Source: Taeniopygia guttata (Eukaryota > Chordata > Aves > Passeriformes > Estrildidae). Taken from it: DNA of 64,000 bases. The stretch is taken from assembly GCF_048771995.1 (NCBI RefSeq), contig NC_133028.1, positions 1,942,501 through 2,006,500 of the forward strand, in the 5' to 3' direction. This document shows, piece after piece, positions 21,701-29,999 of this stretch. The position numbers and the translations under genes were made by a program. Under the pieces are notes generated by a model, which was not told the DNA's origin, searched no databases, and saw only the letters and a list, made by a program, of their open reading frames with translations. Positions within the stretch are counted from its first letter, which is position 1; each line of letters opens with the position of its first letter.

Positions 21701-23353
21701 CCGCTCTGAAATCCAGCATTTTCCCATTTTTCCCCCTTTTTGAAGCGTGATAAGACACCCACAGACTGTCTGCTCTGCTATGTGAAGGTCCTGGTGGCAA
21801 GGCACTGAAAATGGGATGAATTCCCAGTGCTTTGGGTCACCCCTGTGCTCCATGCAGAGCTGAGGGCTCCAGCGTTCTGCTCAGCCCTGGAATATTCAGT
21901 GTTCCTCCAGGAGCGCCTCCCCCATGCAGGTGAAGCCTCAAACTGCCACTCAAAGCTCAGATCAAAAGTTTCAGGAGAATCCCGAGCAGCCAACTCTGCC
22001 AAATTCCAAATTCCACGAAGCTGGAAGAGGGAAAGACTCGGGAGAATTCCAGGTTTAAGGCTGGTGCTGCTGCCAGGACAGCCTGGCACGGAGGGTGCTG
22101 CCCTGGGTGACACCAGGATGTGGCACTGGGATGATGCCACGGTGGCACTGGATTCCAGGCTGCCAAACTGGGAGGGTGTGGGTGGCTCTGGACACCGGGA
22201 GCAGTGTCCCCAAAACCCAGAAGGGACATGGCCAGGGTGGCCAGTGGCTCCAGCCCCAGGAAGGGCCAGCACAGCCGTGGTCTCTGCAGTGCCCATTCCA
22301 AAATCCATGTGAGCCAAACAGGGATAATCCACTCACAGGGCTGTCCTGGGACCCCCCCAGCATCCCTGGGACCCCCAGGACTCCCAGTCCTGCCACATCT
22401 CCTCCATCAGCCCTTGGAGCCAGCGTTTGGCTCCTTCCCTGAACCCCCATCCCCTTGGAGCCCCCCAAGTTGCTGTGACAAAGCTGTCAGGACTCAGGTT
22501 GGAACCTCACCCCTTCCTTGTGTTCCCCCATGGAAAACAGGGAGGTTTGGGGGGCAGGCATGGCACTCCAGCCCCCAAAAACCCATATGGACACACACTG
22601 GGATCTGCTGGGGCGGGCAAAAAATGCTCCAGGCTGGGAAGTTTTCCCTCCACAGCCAAATCCCTTCGGCCACAGCCCAAATCCCACCGGCTCCAGGCCC
22701 GGAGGATCCCACGGTGCCCACGGAGGGTCTGGGGGTCCCGTGGAGATGGGGGGAAGGCTCTGCCCTCCCCAGCTCCATCCTGGCGCCGCTGCCAAGTTGG
22801 CACAGCCAGGCCCAAAGGCGCTGGCGGTGCCCAGCGGGCTCTGGGACACAATGTCACCGCGGTGGCCACACGGGGACACAGCGACAGGGACAGAAACTCC
22901 CGGGAAAAGCCTGGCCCGGGGCCGGGGGGGGCAGCTGCAATACGGAAAAACCTGGAAGCGCTTGCCAGGCCCGCGGAAGGGAACAGGGAGGGAGGGGAGC
23001 CCGCAGCAGGCAGCAAAACACGCCGGGATCTTTGTGCTCGGCAGCTCCCGGCAAGGCTGAGCCGGAGCGGCGGAGCGGAGGTTTAATTAATTAATTAATC
23101 ACAGTAACGACGTGGGGTGATCACCTACACGGGCAGGTAACTCCGGCCGTGGCCAAGCCAGCATCCATCTCCCCTCCCAGCATTGTGAGCACATTCCAGG
23201 GACGCGGCAGCACAATCGAGCATCCCCTACCAAATCCGGCTGTTCTGGCTGCGACAGCGTCGCGATCTGTCGCGATAGGAGCCGGGAGCTGTTGAGTCAG
23301 CCCTTCTCCTTCCCCCTTACCCGGCCGGACGCGTGCCTCCTGCCCTGGGCCAT
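724..23353 (-). CDS. DCTN1: Dynactin subunit 1 (p150Glued), 5' part of the gene
   Basis: This is the N-terminal part of the largest dynactin subunit, which links dynein to microtubules and plus ends. Seven coding exons were assembled on the minus strand: 23321-23353 ([11 protein letters not shown]), 19236-19481 (CAP-Gly), 16629-16707, 13269-13300, 11833-11853, 4947-4964 and 724-744. All have AG/GT borders and compatible phases. The CAP-Gly domain has the GKNDG tubulin/EB1-tail motif and ends IFVRQSQ. It is followed by IQVFEDG..TTSPETP and then a Lys/Arg-rich stretch split over three microexons (RGAKPKK, APATRK, STARRPK). Order and content match human DCTN1 exons 1-7. The coiled-coil body of the protein lies beyond coordinate 1. 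Introns carry CR1 pieces, minisatellites and a solo LTR. Identification is secure; exon 1 rests on similarity to the human MAQSKRH start, a good Kozak context and phase. Confidence 0.95.
2345..2740. repeat. 22-bp minisatellite
   Basis: Tandem 22-bp unit CCCTGAACTGGGGGACACTG plus AG, with a variant in which CTTGTCCTG replaces the first part. It lies in the DCTN1 intron between the 724-744 and 4947-4964 exons. The minus-strand ORFs of about 200 aa across it are translations of the repeat. Confidence 0.9.
2741..4300. other. Unique intron sequence, no gene seen
   Basis: Part of the DCTN1 intron between exons 6 and 7. I see no supported exon, RNA gene or intact mobile element here. The short ORFs have no recognisable domain. 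Confidence 0.5.
4310..4680. repeat. 24-bp GGGATGGCACC minisatellite
   Basis: Imperfect copies start near 4310. From about 4490 there are regular 24-bp units of AGGGACAGGGATGGCACTGG plus CAGC. It lies just downstream of the p135 exon of DCTN1 (minus-strand sense). Confidence 0.88.
4885..4935. repeat. Short 15-bp tandem repeat
   Basis: Three tandem copies of ATGCGATGCCGGGGG end immediately beside the donor side of the DCTN1 exon at 4947-4964. Confidence 0.85.
4947..4973 (-). CDS. DCTN1: DCTN1 exon 6, and start of the p135 isoform (MRQAPATRK)
   Basis: Positions 4947-4964 are an 18-bp exon (APATRK, human APTARK) with donor GTACGG. The bases just before it (minus sense) read ATG AGG CAG, so the same sequence can act in two ways. 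In p150 transcripts it is the intron end (AGGCAG, preceded by a pyrimidine tract). In transcripts from the CpG-rich promoter just upstream it is start codon 4971-4973, giving MRQAPATRK. Human p135, which lacks the CAP-Gly domain, begins MMRQAPTARK, so the arrangement is conserved. The first of the two human Met codons is ACG (Thr) here. The retained ATG has A at -3. Confidence 0.88.
4974..5400 (-). promoter_or_regulatory. DCTN1: CpG-rich internal promoter for the DCTN1 p135 isoform
   Basis: A sharply bounded CpG-dense block lies inside the long DCTN1 intron, directly upstream (minus sense) of the MRQ start. It has GC-box-like runs and no TATA box near the start. Its position matches the alternative first exon of the human p135 transcript. 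The promoter role is inferred from composition and position; no transcription start can be read from sequence alone. Confidence 0.7.
6030..6890 (+). mobile_element. Block of three CR1 LINE 3' fragments (arm A of an inverted duplication)
   Basis: Three successive 5'-truncated CR1 copies in plus orientation. Each shows the CR1 landmarks: GGAGAGGGACTGGGGACAAG, CTGTGGCTGCCCCTGGATCC or variant, CAAGGCCAGGTTGGA, and TTTAAGGTCCCTTCC with CCAAACCATTC. The whole block, including its internal junctions, is matched in reverse orientation at about 25905-26770. Confidence 0.85.
6891..7790. other. DCTN1 intron, unique sequence
   Basis: No exon or repeat recognised. The block around 7200-7330 is moderately AT-rich and non-repetitive. 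Confidence 0.4.
7800..8515. repeat. Compound minisatellite (GATAACACCGG / CTGACCCAGCTGCTCCTG)
   Basis: Higher-order units of roughly 60-110 bp. Each has a constant part ending in CTGACCCAGCTGCTCCTGCA plus TGGAGAC, followed by a variable number of 11-bp GGGATAACACC copies. The long minus-strand ORFs (up to about 400 aa) are repeat translations. Confidence 0.9.
8521..8625. repeat. (GGGAT)21 microsatellite
   Basis: Twenty-one uninterrupted copies of GGGAT, directly abutting the compound minisatellite on its left. Confidence 0.97.
8856..8972 (+). mobile_element. CR1 LINE 3' fragment
   Basis: Contains GTGGCACTTGGGGACA, then a GACTCAGTGGTCTCAGAGG-like stretch and TTTTCCAACCTAAA, followed by an ATTCCA-type end. 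This is a 3' tail of the CR1 subfamily ending in 'CAACCTAAACGATTC'. Confidence 0.75.
8973..9735. other. DCTN1 intron, unique sequence
   Basis: No gene seen. An AT-richer, non-repetitive block at about 9490-9570 (including GCTAATTACTC) stands out from its surroundings and could be a conserved non-coding element; this is not testable here. Confidence 0.35.
9736..10705. repeat. 32-bp minisatellite carrying a GTGAC-A-GTCAC dyad
   Basis: About 30 copies of a 32-bp unit: GGACAGTGACAGTCAC, then AGATCCACGATCCCCA or AAATCCATGATCCTCA. Most copies contain the inverted repeat GTGACAGTCAC. It lies in the DCTN1 intron between 4973 and 11833. Confidence 0.92.
11213..11292 (+). mobile_element. CR1 LINE 3' end fragment
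   Basis: Short match to the CR1 tail: TGTCCCTGCCCATGGCAGGG, then GGCTTTAATGCCC and CCCAAACCATTCTGGGATTC. Confidence 0.75.
11490..11680 (+). mobile_element. CR1 LINE 3' fragment
   Basis: Contains GGTTGCATAGTGGGGAAATT, AGGCTGCCCAGAGCAGAGA, a CCCCATTCCCAGGG stretch, GTGACACTTGGGGACA, and an ATTCCATGATTCC end typical of CR1. Confidence 0.7.
11833..11853 (-). CDS. DCTN1: DCTN1 basic microexon (RGAKPKK), human exon 5 equivalent
   Basis: A 21-bp in-frame exon preceded (minus sense) by a pyrimidine tract and CACGCAG, and followed by GTGCCG. It encodes RGAKPKK against human RGLKPKK. It joins in phase 0 to the preceding ...SKL exon (13269-13300). Confidence 0.88.
12090..12355 (+). mobile_element. CR1 LINE 3' fragment
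   Basis: Contains AAGGAATTCCTCCCTGTGAG, GAGAAGCTGTGGCTGTCCC, AAAGCCAGGTTGGATGGGG and CTTTAAGGTCCC with ACCATTCCAGGATTCC, in the canonical CR1 order. Confidence 0.85.
12890..13010 (+). mobile_element. CR1 LINE 3' fragment
   Basis: Contains CCCTGGATCCCTGCAAGTGT, CCAAGGCCAGGTTGGACAGG, ATAGTGGAAGGTGTCCCTG, and GAGGTCCTTTCCAGGATTCC. Confidence 0.8.
13269..13300 (-). CDS. DCTN1: DCTN1 exon 4 ([11 protein letters not shown])
   Basis: A 32-bp exon between acceptor CCACAG and donor GTGAGT. Together with the single base left by the exon at 16629-16707 it encodes [11 protein letters not shown], equivalent to human EGTDTTAKTSKL. It ends in phase 0. Confidence 0.9.
13627..14243 (+). mobile_element. Solo LTR of an endogenous retrovirus, copy 1 (DCTN1 intron)
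   Basis: A 617-bp element starting TGTGGGAA and ending GATTCCCACC. It is flanked by the perfect 6-bp target-site duplication AGTCAC (13621-13626 and 14244-14249). It is very similar to copies at 41005-41613 and 44679-45287. The 6-bp duplication suggests a class II (ERVK-like) family. An AATAAA near 14140 supports plus orientation. No internal viral region is present. Confidence 0.85.
14300..14575 (-). mobile_element. CR1 LINE 3' fragment
   Basis: The reverse complement of the CR1 tail: AAAGGACCTTAAATCCCATC, CCATGGCAGGGACACCTCCC, CAGCCTGGCCTTGGACA, then CACAGGGAACAATTCCTTCC. Confidence 0.85.
14800..15120 (+). mobile_element. CR1 LINE 3' fragment, different subfamily
   Basis: Reads like the CR1 variant 'AAAAGAGG..CTGAGGGGAGA..': AGAGGGAATGGCCCCAAGCT, GTGCCAGGTTGGATATTGGG, CCCCATCCCTGGGGGGATTT, and TTTTCCAGCCTAAACAATTC. 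It lies just before the 15.6-kb array. Confidence 0.8.
15595..16615. repeat. ~42-bp minisatellite (AGGAAGGATTCCC)
   Basis: Tandem, internally sub-repeated units based on TCTCCAGGAAGGATTCCCAC plus TCCTCCAAGAGAGATTTCC. Because the period is often a multiple of three, several frames stay open (for example 551 aa on plus). The array ends only about 15 bp from the DCTN1 exon at 16629. Confidence 0.92.
16629..16707 (-). CDS. DCTN1: DCTN1 exon 3 ([18 protein letters not shown])
   Basis: A 79-bp exon between acceptor TTTTTTCCAG and donor GTATGG, encoding IQVFEDG followed by [10 protein letters not shown] and KVPKR. It continues directly from the CAP-Gly exon in phase 0 and leaves one base for the next exon. 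Confidence 0.95.
17540..17690 (-). mobile_element. CR1 LINE 3' fragment
   Basis: Contains GAAAGGACCTTAAATCCCAC, CAGGGAGCCCTCCCACTGTC and GTTGCTCCAAGTCCTGTCC, in reverse-complement order of CR1. Confidence 0.8.
17985..18180 (+). mobile_element. CR1 LINE 3' fragment
   Basis: Contains GGAATGGCTTCCCACTGGAA, AAGGAATTCCTTCCTGTGAG, AGAGAAGCTGTGGCTGTCC and CCCCAAGGCCAGGCTGGAT. Confidence 0.82.
18181..19235. other. DCTN1 intron, unique sequence
   Basis: No exon, RNA gene or clear repeat recognised. Confidence 0.4.
19236..19481 (-). CDS. DCTN1: DCTN1 exon 2, CAP-Gly domain
   Basis: A 246-bp exon (acceptor TTTCCAG, donor GTGGGT). It starts ASSTGRM and then contains [37 protein letters not shown] and IFVRQSQ, which is a complete CAP-Gly fold with the GKNDG signature. 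It is nearly identical to vertebrate p150Glued over the domain. Confidence 0.97.
19950..20075 (+). mobile_element. CR1 LINE 3' fragment
   Basis: Contains GGGGAGGTTTAGATTAAATA, GGAGTCCCCACCCCTGGAGG and AACAATTCCATGATCC. Confidence 0.72.
20735..20880 (-). mobile_element. CR1 LINE fragment related to the inverted-duplication blocks
   Basis: Contains CTGTCCCTTGTCCCCAGTCC, then GGGACTCTGAGCATTCCCTG and CTTCTCCAGGGGAACATTCC. This is the same CR1 segment found at 6200-6330 (plus) and in the 26-kb block (minus). Confidence 0.8.
20890..23200. other. DCTN1 first intron, no gene seen
   Basis: Mostly unique, GC-rich sequence. The many overlapping short ORFs between 22.2 and 23.1 kb on both strands reflect GC-rich composition, and none has a recognisable domain or conserved-looking frame. 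Confidence 0.4.
23321..23353 (-). CDS. DCTN1: DCTN1 exon 1 with the p150 start codon
   Basis: ATG at 23351-23353 opens [11 protein letters not shown], followed by donor GTAAGG. The context CACAGCATGG has A at -3 and G at +4. It ends in phase 0, joining the CAP-Gly exon (ASSTGRM). Human exon 1 reads MAQSKRHVYSR. Confidence 0.82.
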
Positions 23354-23800
23354 GCTGTGAGATTCCCGATTTGCAGCTCTCACGGCCGGCAGCATCCCGC
23401 GGCGCTTCCCAGCATCCCGGCCGATCCCAGCATCCCCGTGTGTCCCCCACCAGAGAGGGAGGAAAAGCCCTTTCCTGGGCGAGGATGCTCCGAGGGAGGG
23501 ATACGGAGAATTCCAGCGCTGCCGATGGAGCCACTCTGCGCCAGTGCCGCTCCAGACTTGTCACGGCGCCGGCGGCTCGCTGGGTCCTAAAGCTCTCCCC
23601 GCGGGAGGAGGCACCGGGCTGCTCCCGGCCTCATCCTGCTCGCCCCGGGATGGCCACCGGGCAGGGACACCCCAAATCCCACCCGCCGTCACCCCAGCAC
23701 AAAGCTTGTCCCACTTGCTTTGTGCCTTCGTGGAGAATTTTAAGGAAAAACAACGCCCTGGAGTGCGCGGCTTGTCCTAAATCCGCGGGGGGATGGAGCC
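23354..23800 (-). promoter_or_regulatory. DCTN1: CpG island / promoter of full-length DCTN1
   Basis: A CpG-dense, TATA-less block upstream of the p150 start codon (minus sense); the island also extends into the first intron (about 22.8-23.3 kb). The promoter role is inferred from composition and position. Confidence 0.65.
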
Positions 23801-24409
23801 CGAAGGGTTAATTAGGGAATGATCGCTAATTGTCCTGCTCCCGGCTGTGACAGGTGACATTGTGTCCCATTGTTCCTGGCTGAGCTGACAGATCCCAAAT
23901 TCACGCCCTCGCCCCTCTTCTGGGCACTGTTCCCGATTCCCAACCCCAAATCCCAAAATATCGGAAGCCACCCACAGGATCAGGGATTTAATTCCCCACC
24001 CCTGCCCAGGACAATCCTGGAGCTCCAAAAGCCTTGGGGATGCTCCTCAGGGAAGGAGTTTTGACAATGCTCAGCTGGGATAAACAACATAAAAAAAATC
24101 AGCTGGAAATTGGGAATTTCTCACTGGGATCATCAGGAACTCAACCAGAGTCACCTCAGGTATCTGCTTCCCTTCTCCATGCTGGTTTAAAGGAAACTTC
24201 ACACACACAAAACTCACATAAAATTCTCCAAAAAGGTACAAAGAGGACGAGCTCCTTCCCCTCAGCCTCAGATTCTAAACCGGTTTAGAATAAGTAGAAA
24301 ATCTGAATTATTTTATCCATAGAAGGAAAAACCTCCTTTGGGAAGCTCGCCTTGCTTCCCTGCCAGAATCTGGGAGCGAATATCACCTGTGTCACCTATT
24401 ATTTATAGA

Positions 24410-24615
24410 CCCATGGGATGGTTTAGGCGGGAAGAAATCTTAAATCCAAATAATTCCACCTCCTGCCATGTGCAGGGACAGCTTTCACCATCCCAGGCTG
24501 CTCCAACCTGGCACTGCCAGGGATCCAGGGGCAGCCACAGCTTCCCTGGGCACCTGTGCCAGGGCTCAGCACCTCACAGGAAAGGATTTTTTTCTAGAAT
24601 TCCTAAATTCTATAA
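24410..24615 (-). mobile_element. CR1 LINE 3' fragment
   Basis: Contains CATGGGATGGTTTAGGCGGG, AATTCCACCTCCTGCCATG and CACCATCCCAGGCTGCTCCA, then GGGGCAGCCACAGCTTCCC. Confidence 0.78.
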
Positions 24616-25044
24616 GATTTCTGCTCTTCCTCTGCCCTGCAGGATCCTGCTCTGGGATCCTGGATGATCCCAGGAGCAGAATAAGAGCCAAACACTTGGA
24701 AGGTGGGGTTGTGTTCCAAGGAGAGGCTGGAATGCCAAGAGGCAATCAAATTCAAAAAGGTTCCTCTAAGTGCAAGGAAAACTGGGAAACAGCCATGGAA
24801 TTCCAGCAGGAATTCAGATGGGAGGAAGGGTGAGAATTATGGGGATTCCTCACTGCTCTTCCAGCAGGACAACCCCAAAAACCAGGAAAACAGCAGGCAG
24901 ACTTTGCTCCCAGGTGGAGCAGAAGAGCAGTCGTTAATTTAAAAAGAGAATTATCAACGTCACGCAGCTCCTGCTCCTCCTCAGGAGGAGTTTGCCACGT
25001 TAAACTGAAGCACAAGGGGATTTTTTTCCACACAAACACAATTT

Positions 25045-25190
25045 TATGGAATCACAGGATGGTTTGGGGTGGGAGGGATATCAAAGACACCCAGTGCCAC
25101 CCCTGCCATGGGCAGGGACATCTCCCATTGTCCCAGGCTGCTCCAAGCCCTGTCCAACCTGGAACTTTTCCAGGGGCAGCCACAGCTTTT
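25045..25190 (-). mobile_element. CR1 LINE 3' fragment
   Basis: Contains GGAATCACAGGATGGTTTGG, CCCTGCCATGGGCAGGGACA and CAGGCTGCTCCAAGCCCTGT. Confidence 0.8.
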
Positions 25191-25904
25191 CTAGGAAACC
25201 TGTGCTGAAAATGATGGAATTACAGGATAGAATTAAGTTGGAAAAGCCTTTTTGAATCACTGATATCCCATTTCTCTACACAACAAAATCACAGGCACCG
25301 CTCACCATCTCCTGCATTATTTACTGCTTGGATATGGGATGAAAATGAAAATGAAAATCCTGGAAAATCCTGAGCTGGGAAAGAGCCATGAGGATCCTGA
25401 GCTTCAACAAGAAGCTGAGGTGGGACAGGAGCGTTATGAGTGCCTGAGTTAAGGGGATATGGGAAATTTTGGTAATTAAAGCTTGGCTGCTCCACCCTTG
25501 TCACAACCTGTGGATTTGGAGCTCAAATTTCTCTGTACAAAGAGGAAAAAATCCAATTTTCCCCCAAACTCAGGCACTGCCATGTCAGGAGGAAAAAATC
25601 CCCAGGAGAAATAAACCTTCATGGGGCTTCCAAACACTTTTCCAGGGAAACACACCCAAAATCTGATTAAAGCTCTGAGCAGGGATGGGACTGGCACAGA
25701 GCTCCAGAGATTCCCAGTGCCACCATTGCCACTCCCAGGGATTCCCAGTGCCAGTTCAGGAGAGAAATCCTAAATTTCCAATTAAGGTTTGGTCTTTAAT
25801 GAGTCAAAATAAATCCAGAGTGAGTTTAAGGCTTTTTTGATTCCTCTCCAAGCCCTGAGCACTCCCAGGGCACCCCAAAAGTCCCCCTGGGGATGGGAAT
25901 CGGA

Positions 25905-26850
25905 ATCCTGGAGTCATGGAATGGGTTGGAAGTGACCTCAAAGCCCATCCAGTGCCACCCCTGCCATGGCAGGGACACCTCCCACTGTTCCAGGTGGAGC
26001 CAGCCCCAATGTCCAGCCTGGCCTTGGACATTCCCAGGGATCCAGGGATTCTCTGGGAATTCCATTCCAGGCAGGAAATCCCAGCCCAAGCTCCCCTTTC
26101 CCAGTGGGAGCCATTCCCTGGCTCCTGTCCCTCTGTCCCTTGTCCCCAGTCCCTCTCCAACTCTCCTGGAGCCCCTTCAGGGACTCCGAGCATTCCCTGG
26201 AATTTTCCCTTCTCCAGGGGAACATTCCCAGAGCAAAAGAGTTCCAGAATCATTTGGGTTCGGGTTGGAGGAACCTTAAATCCCATCCCATCTCATCAAC
26301 CCCATTCCAGTTCAGGGACACCTCCCACCATCCCAGGTGGATCCAACCCCAAAGTCCAGCCTGACCTTGGACATTCCCAGGGATCCAGGGATTCTCTGGG
26401 AATTCCATTCCAGGCAGGAAATCCCAGCCCAAGCTCCCCTTTCCCAGTGGGAGCCATTCCCTGGCTCCTGTCCCTCTGTCCCTTGTCCCCAGTCCCTCTC
26501 CAGCTCTCCTGGAGCTCCTCCAGGGACTCTGAGCATTCCCTGGAATTTTCCCTTCTCCAGGGGAACATTCCCAGCTCTCCCAGCCTGTCTCCAGAGGGGC
26601 TTCAGAATCCTGGAATGGGACCTTAAATCCCATCCCATTCCCACCCCATCCATGGACAGGGACAATTCCCACTATCCCAGGTGGATCCAACCAGCTTTGG
26701 ACATTCCCAGGGGCAGCCACAGCAAATCTGGGAATTCCATTCAGCCAGGAATTCCTTGCCAAGATCCCAGCCCAATCTCCCCTTTCCCACTGGGAGCCAT
26801 TCCCTGTGTCCTGTCCCTCTGTCCCTTGTCCCCAGTCCCTCTGCAGTGCC
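25905..26850 (-). mobile_element. Block of three CR1 LINE 3' fragments (arm B of an inverted duplication)
   Basis: Three successive CR1 pieces in minus orientation. Their order and junctions match the plus-oriented block at 6030-6890. For example, the non-consensus run AGCAAAAGAGTTCCAGAATC (26232-26251) is the reverse complement of sequence around 6520. The close match argues for a duplicated segment rather than independent insertions. Confidence 0.85.
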
Positions 26851-26934
26851 AAACTGGGGACACCCCCCACCCAAACCGAGGTCACCCAGCCGGGGGGACA
26901 CGGTGTCACCCATGGGATCTCCCAGCAATTCCCA

Positions 26935-27090
26935 TGGAATTTCAGAGTGCTTCAGGCTGAAAACCCCTCCCAGACCATCCAGTCCAACCACTCCCCCTGC
27001 AGTGCCAAGGATGTCCCCAAGTGCCACATCCACGGGGCTGGAGGAGGGCTGGAATTCCACCAAAGGAATTTTCCCAACATCCAACCCGAA
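26935..27090 (-). mobile_element. CR1 LINE 3' fragment
   Basis: Contains CCATCCAGTCCAACCACTCC, GCAGTGCCAAGGATGTCCCC and AAGTGCCACATCCACGGGGC, a CR1 tail in reverse orientation, directly beside the T/G-rich array. Confidence 0.78.
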
Positions 27091-29435
27091 CCCGATTGGG
27101 GTTTTTTTGGAGGGAATGAGATTTTGATGGACTGGGGGTTTTGGGGTTTTTTTTTGGTTTTTTGGGTTTTTTTTGAGGGAATGAATTTTTTCTGAGGGAT
27201 TTGGTTTGGGTTGTTTTTTTTTTTTTTTTTTTTTTTTGGAGGGATTGGGGTTTTTTTTGGAGGGAATGAGATTTGGATGGACTGGGGGATTTTTTTTGGT
27301 TTTTTTTTTTGAGGGAATGCATTTTTTTGGAGAGATTGGGTTTTTTGGAGGGTTTGGAGTTTTGAGGGATCAGGGTTTTTTTTTGGAGGGATTGAGCTTT
27401 TGATGGATTGGGGTTTTTGGGAGGGATTGGGGTTTTTTTTAGAGGGAATGAGATTTGGATGGGCTGGGTTGTTCTTTATTTTTTTGAGGAAATGCATTTT
27501 TTTGGAGGGATTTGGGTTCTTTTGGAGGGATTGGAGTTTTGAGGGATTGGGGTTTTTTTGGAGGGAATGAGATTTTGATGGACTCAGTTTTTGGGAGGAA
27601 TGGGGATTTTTTTTGGAGGGAATGAGATTTTGATGGACTGGGGTTTTTGGGAGGGATTGGGGTTTTTCTTTAGAGGGAATGAGATTTTGATGGACTGTTT
27701 GGTTTTGGTTTTTTTTTTTTGAGGGAATGCATTTTTTTGGAGGGATTGAGTTTTTTGGAGGGTTTGGAGTTTTGAGAGATTGGGGTTTTTGGAGGGAATG
27801 AGATTTTGATGGACTGGGCTGTTCTTTTTTTTTTTGAGGAAATGCATTTTTTTGGAGTGATTTGGGATCTTTTGGAGGGATTGGAGTTTTGAGGCATTGG
27901 GGTTTTTTGGAGGGAATGAGATTTTGATGGACCGGGTTTTGTTTTTTTTTTTTTTTTTGTTAGTTTTTTTTTTTGAGGAAATGCATTTTTTTGGAGGGAT
28001 TTGGGTTCTTTTGGAGGGATTGGAGTTTTGAGTGATTGGGTTTTTTTTTGGAGGGAATGAGATTTTGATGGACTGGAGTTGTTTTTTTGTGAGGGAATGC
28101 ATTTTTTTTTGGAGGGTTTGGGTTTTTTTTTTTTTGGAGGGCTTGGAGTTTTGAGGGGTTGGGGTTTTTTTGGAGGGAATGAGATTTTGATGGACTGGGT
28201 TTTTGGGAGGGACTCGGGGTTTGTTTTTGGTTTTTTTTTTTTTTTGGAGGGAATGAGGTTTTAATGGATTGGGTTTTTTTGTAGAGGGAATGCATTTTTT
28301 TGGGAGGGTTTGGGGTTTTTTTGGATGGATTGGGGGTTTTTTTGGAGGGACTGGGGTTTTTGGGAGGGACTGGTGTTGTTTTGGAGGGATTGAGATTTTA
28401 ATGGATTGGGTTTTTTTGTAGAGGGAATGCATTTTTTTGGAGGGAATGTTTTGTGGTTTTTTTTTGAGGGATTGGAGTTTTGAGGGATTGGGGTTTTTTT
28501 TGGAGGGAATGAGATTTTGATGGACTGGGGTTTTTGGGAGGGACTCGGGGTTTTTTTTTTGGTTTTTTTTTTGGACGGAATGAGATTTTAATGGATTGGG
28601 TTTTTTTGTAGAGGGAATGCATTTTTTTGGAGGGATTGGGGTGGTTTTTTTTTGGAGGGATTGGAGTTTTGAAGGATTTGGGGTTTTTTTGGAGGGACTG
28701 GAGTTTTGATGGACTGGGGTTTTTTGGGAGGGACTGGGGTTTTTTTTGGAGGGAATGAGATTTTGATGGACTGTTTGTTTTTGGTTTTGGTTTTTTTTTG
28801 GAGGGATTGGGTTTTTTGGAGGGATTGGAGTTTTGAGGGATTGGGGTTTTTTTTGGAGGGAATGAGATTTTGATAGACTGGGGTTTTTGGGAGGGACTGG
28901 GGTTTTTTTAGAGGGAATAAGATTTTGATGGACTTGTGTTTTTTTGAGGAAATGCATTTTTTTTGGAGGGATTTGGGTTCTTTTGGAGGGATTGGTGTTT
29001 TGAGGGATTGGGGTTTTTGGAGGGAATGAGATTTTGATGGACTGGAGGGTTTTTTTGGTTTTTTTTTGAGGGAATGCATTTTTTTTTGTAGAGTTAGGAG
29101 TTCTTTTTGAAGGATTGGGTTTTTTTGGGGTTTTTTTGGAGGGATTGGAGTTTTGATGGACTGGGGTTTTTTCTTTTAGGGAATGCATTTTTTTTGAGGG
29201 ATTGGGGTTTTTTTTTGGAGGGATTGGAGTTTTGAGGGATTGGGGTTTTTTTTGGAGGGAATGAAATTTGGATGGACTGGGGTTTTTGGGAGGGATTGGG
29301 GTTTTTGGGAGGGATTGGGGTTTTTGGGAGGGATTGGGGTTTTTTTGGAGGGAATGAGATTTTGATGGACTGGGATTTTTGGGAGGGATTGGGGTTTTTT
29401 TTTGAAGGGAATGAGATTTTGATGGACTGTGGTTT
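27091..29435. repeat. T/G-rich minisatellite array (GGAGGGAATGAGATTTTGATGGACTGGGGTTTTTT), left arm
   Basis: About 2.3 kb of degenerate 30-40-bp units: GAGGGAATGAGATTTTGATG, GACTGGGG and a T-run. The 619-aa Lys/Pro/Ser ORF on the minus strand is a repeat translation. The same unit recurs in reverse complement at 30.0-31.4 kb. Confidence 0.93.
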
Positions 29436-29549
29436 GATGGCACAATTTAAGGCCATCCCTTCTCACCCTATCCCTTCTCCCTGGCGGTTCCACCCTCCCG
29501 TGGAGAACCACGAGGTCTGTCCCGGTGGGATTTCGCTCTTTTCCCCTCG

Positions 29550-29765
29550 GGATTTCATTCCAGGTGCGGCGCTAGGACCCGGCGCTGGAGCCTGCGCCCT
29601 GCTCGGCAGCACCGCGGCACCGCAGCCCCCGCAGCCGCCTCCCTCCTTCCCTCCCTCCCTCCTTCCTTCCCTGCCGACCCTTCGGGATCATCCCGCCGCA
29701 TTCCCGGTCCTTTCCGCCCTGGGATCGCCGCTCCGGAGCCGCAGCAAGTCCCGGACACGCCGAGG
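29550..29765 (+). promoter_or_regulatory. CpG island between the two inverted arrays
   Basis: A short CpG-dense block (GGTGCGGCGCTAGGACCCGG onward, then a CCTCCCTCC-type tract) sits in the roughly 560-bp spacer between the T/G array and the A/C array. It leads straight into an ATG and a strong splice donor. Confidence 0.6.
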
Positions 29766-29777
29766 ATGCAGCGGGAG
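29766..29777 (+). CDS. Candidate first coding exon (MQRE), alternative A for the LRR gene
   Basis: ATG CAG CGG GAG is followed by a strong donor, GTGAGTG. It ends in phase 0, which fits the LRR exon starting at 37566 and would give MQRENLAQHM. A phase match alone has a one-in-three chance of arising at random, and a second candidate first exon exists at 33792. It could instead belong to another transcript. Confidence 0.4.
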
Positions 29778-29999
29778 GTGAGTGAAGGATTCCCGGGAAA
29801 AGCTGATTTTTGGGAGAGATAGAAGAGCTCAGGACTTTGCAGAAATCTCTGGATTTCTGAACTCTCCCAAAGGTTCTCTGAGTAATTCCCGGATTTTAAC
29901 TTTATTCCATCATTCTTTATGGAATTCCCATAAAGAATTGGTGGATGAGGGCATGGAGCAGGGGGGAATATCCAGGCTGGAAATCATTCCATCATCCAT

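Noticed and set aside
22204-23094. 296-aa plus-strand ORF near the DCTN1 CpG island
   Set aside because: No domain, several competing frames, and antisense to the DCTN1 first intron; consistent with GC-rich chance ORFs.
23121-23564. 147-aa minus-strand ORF spanning DCTN1 exon 1
   Set aside because: It is in a different frame from the MAQGRRH start and reads through the donor site; a shadow frame.
27584-29443. 619-aa minus-strand ORF rich in Lys, Pro and Ser
   Set aside because: It is the translation of the T/G-rich minisatellite. No start context, domain or splice structure, and neighbouring frames are equally open.
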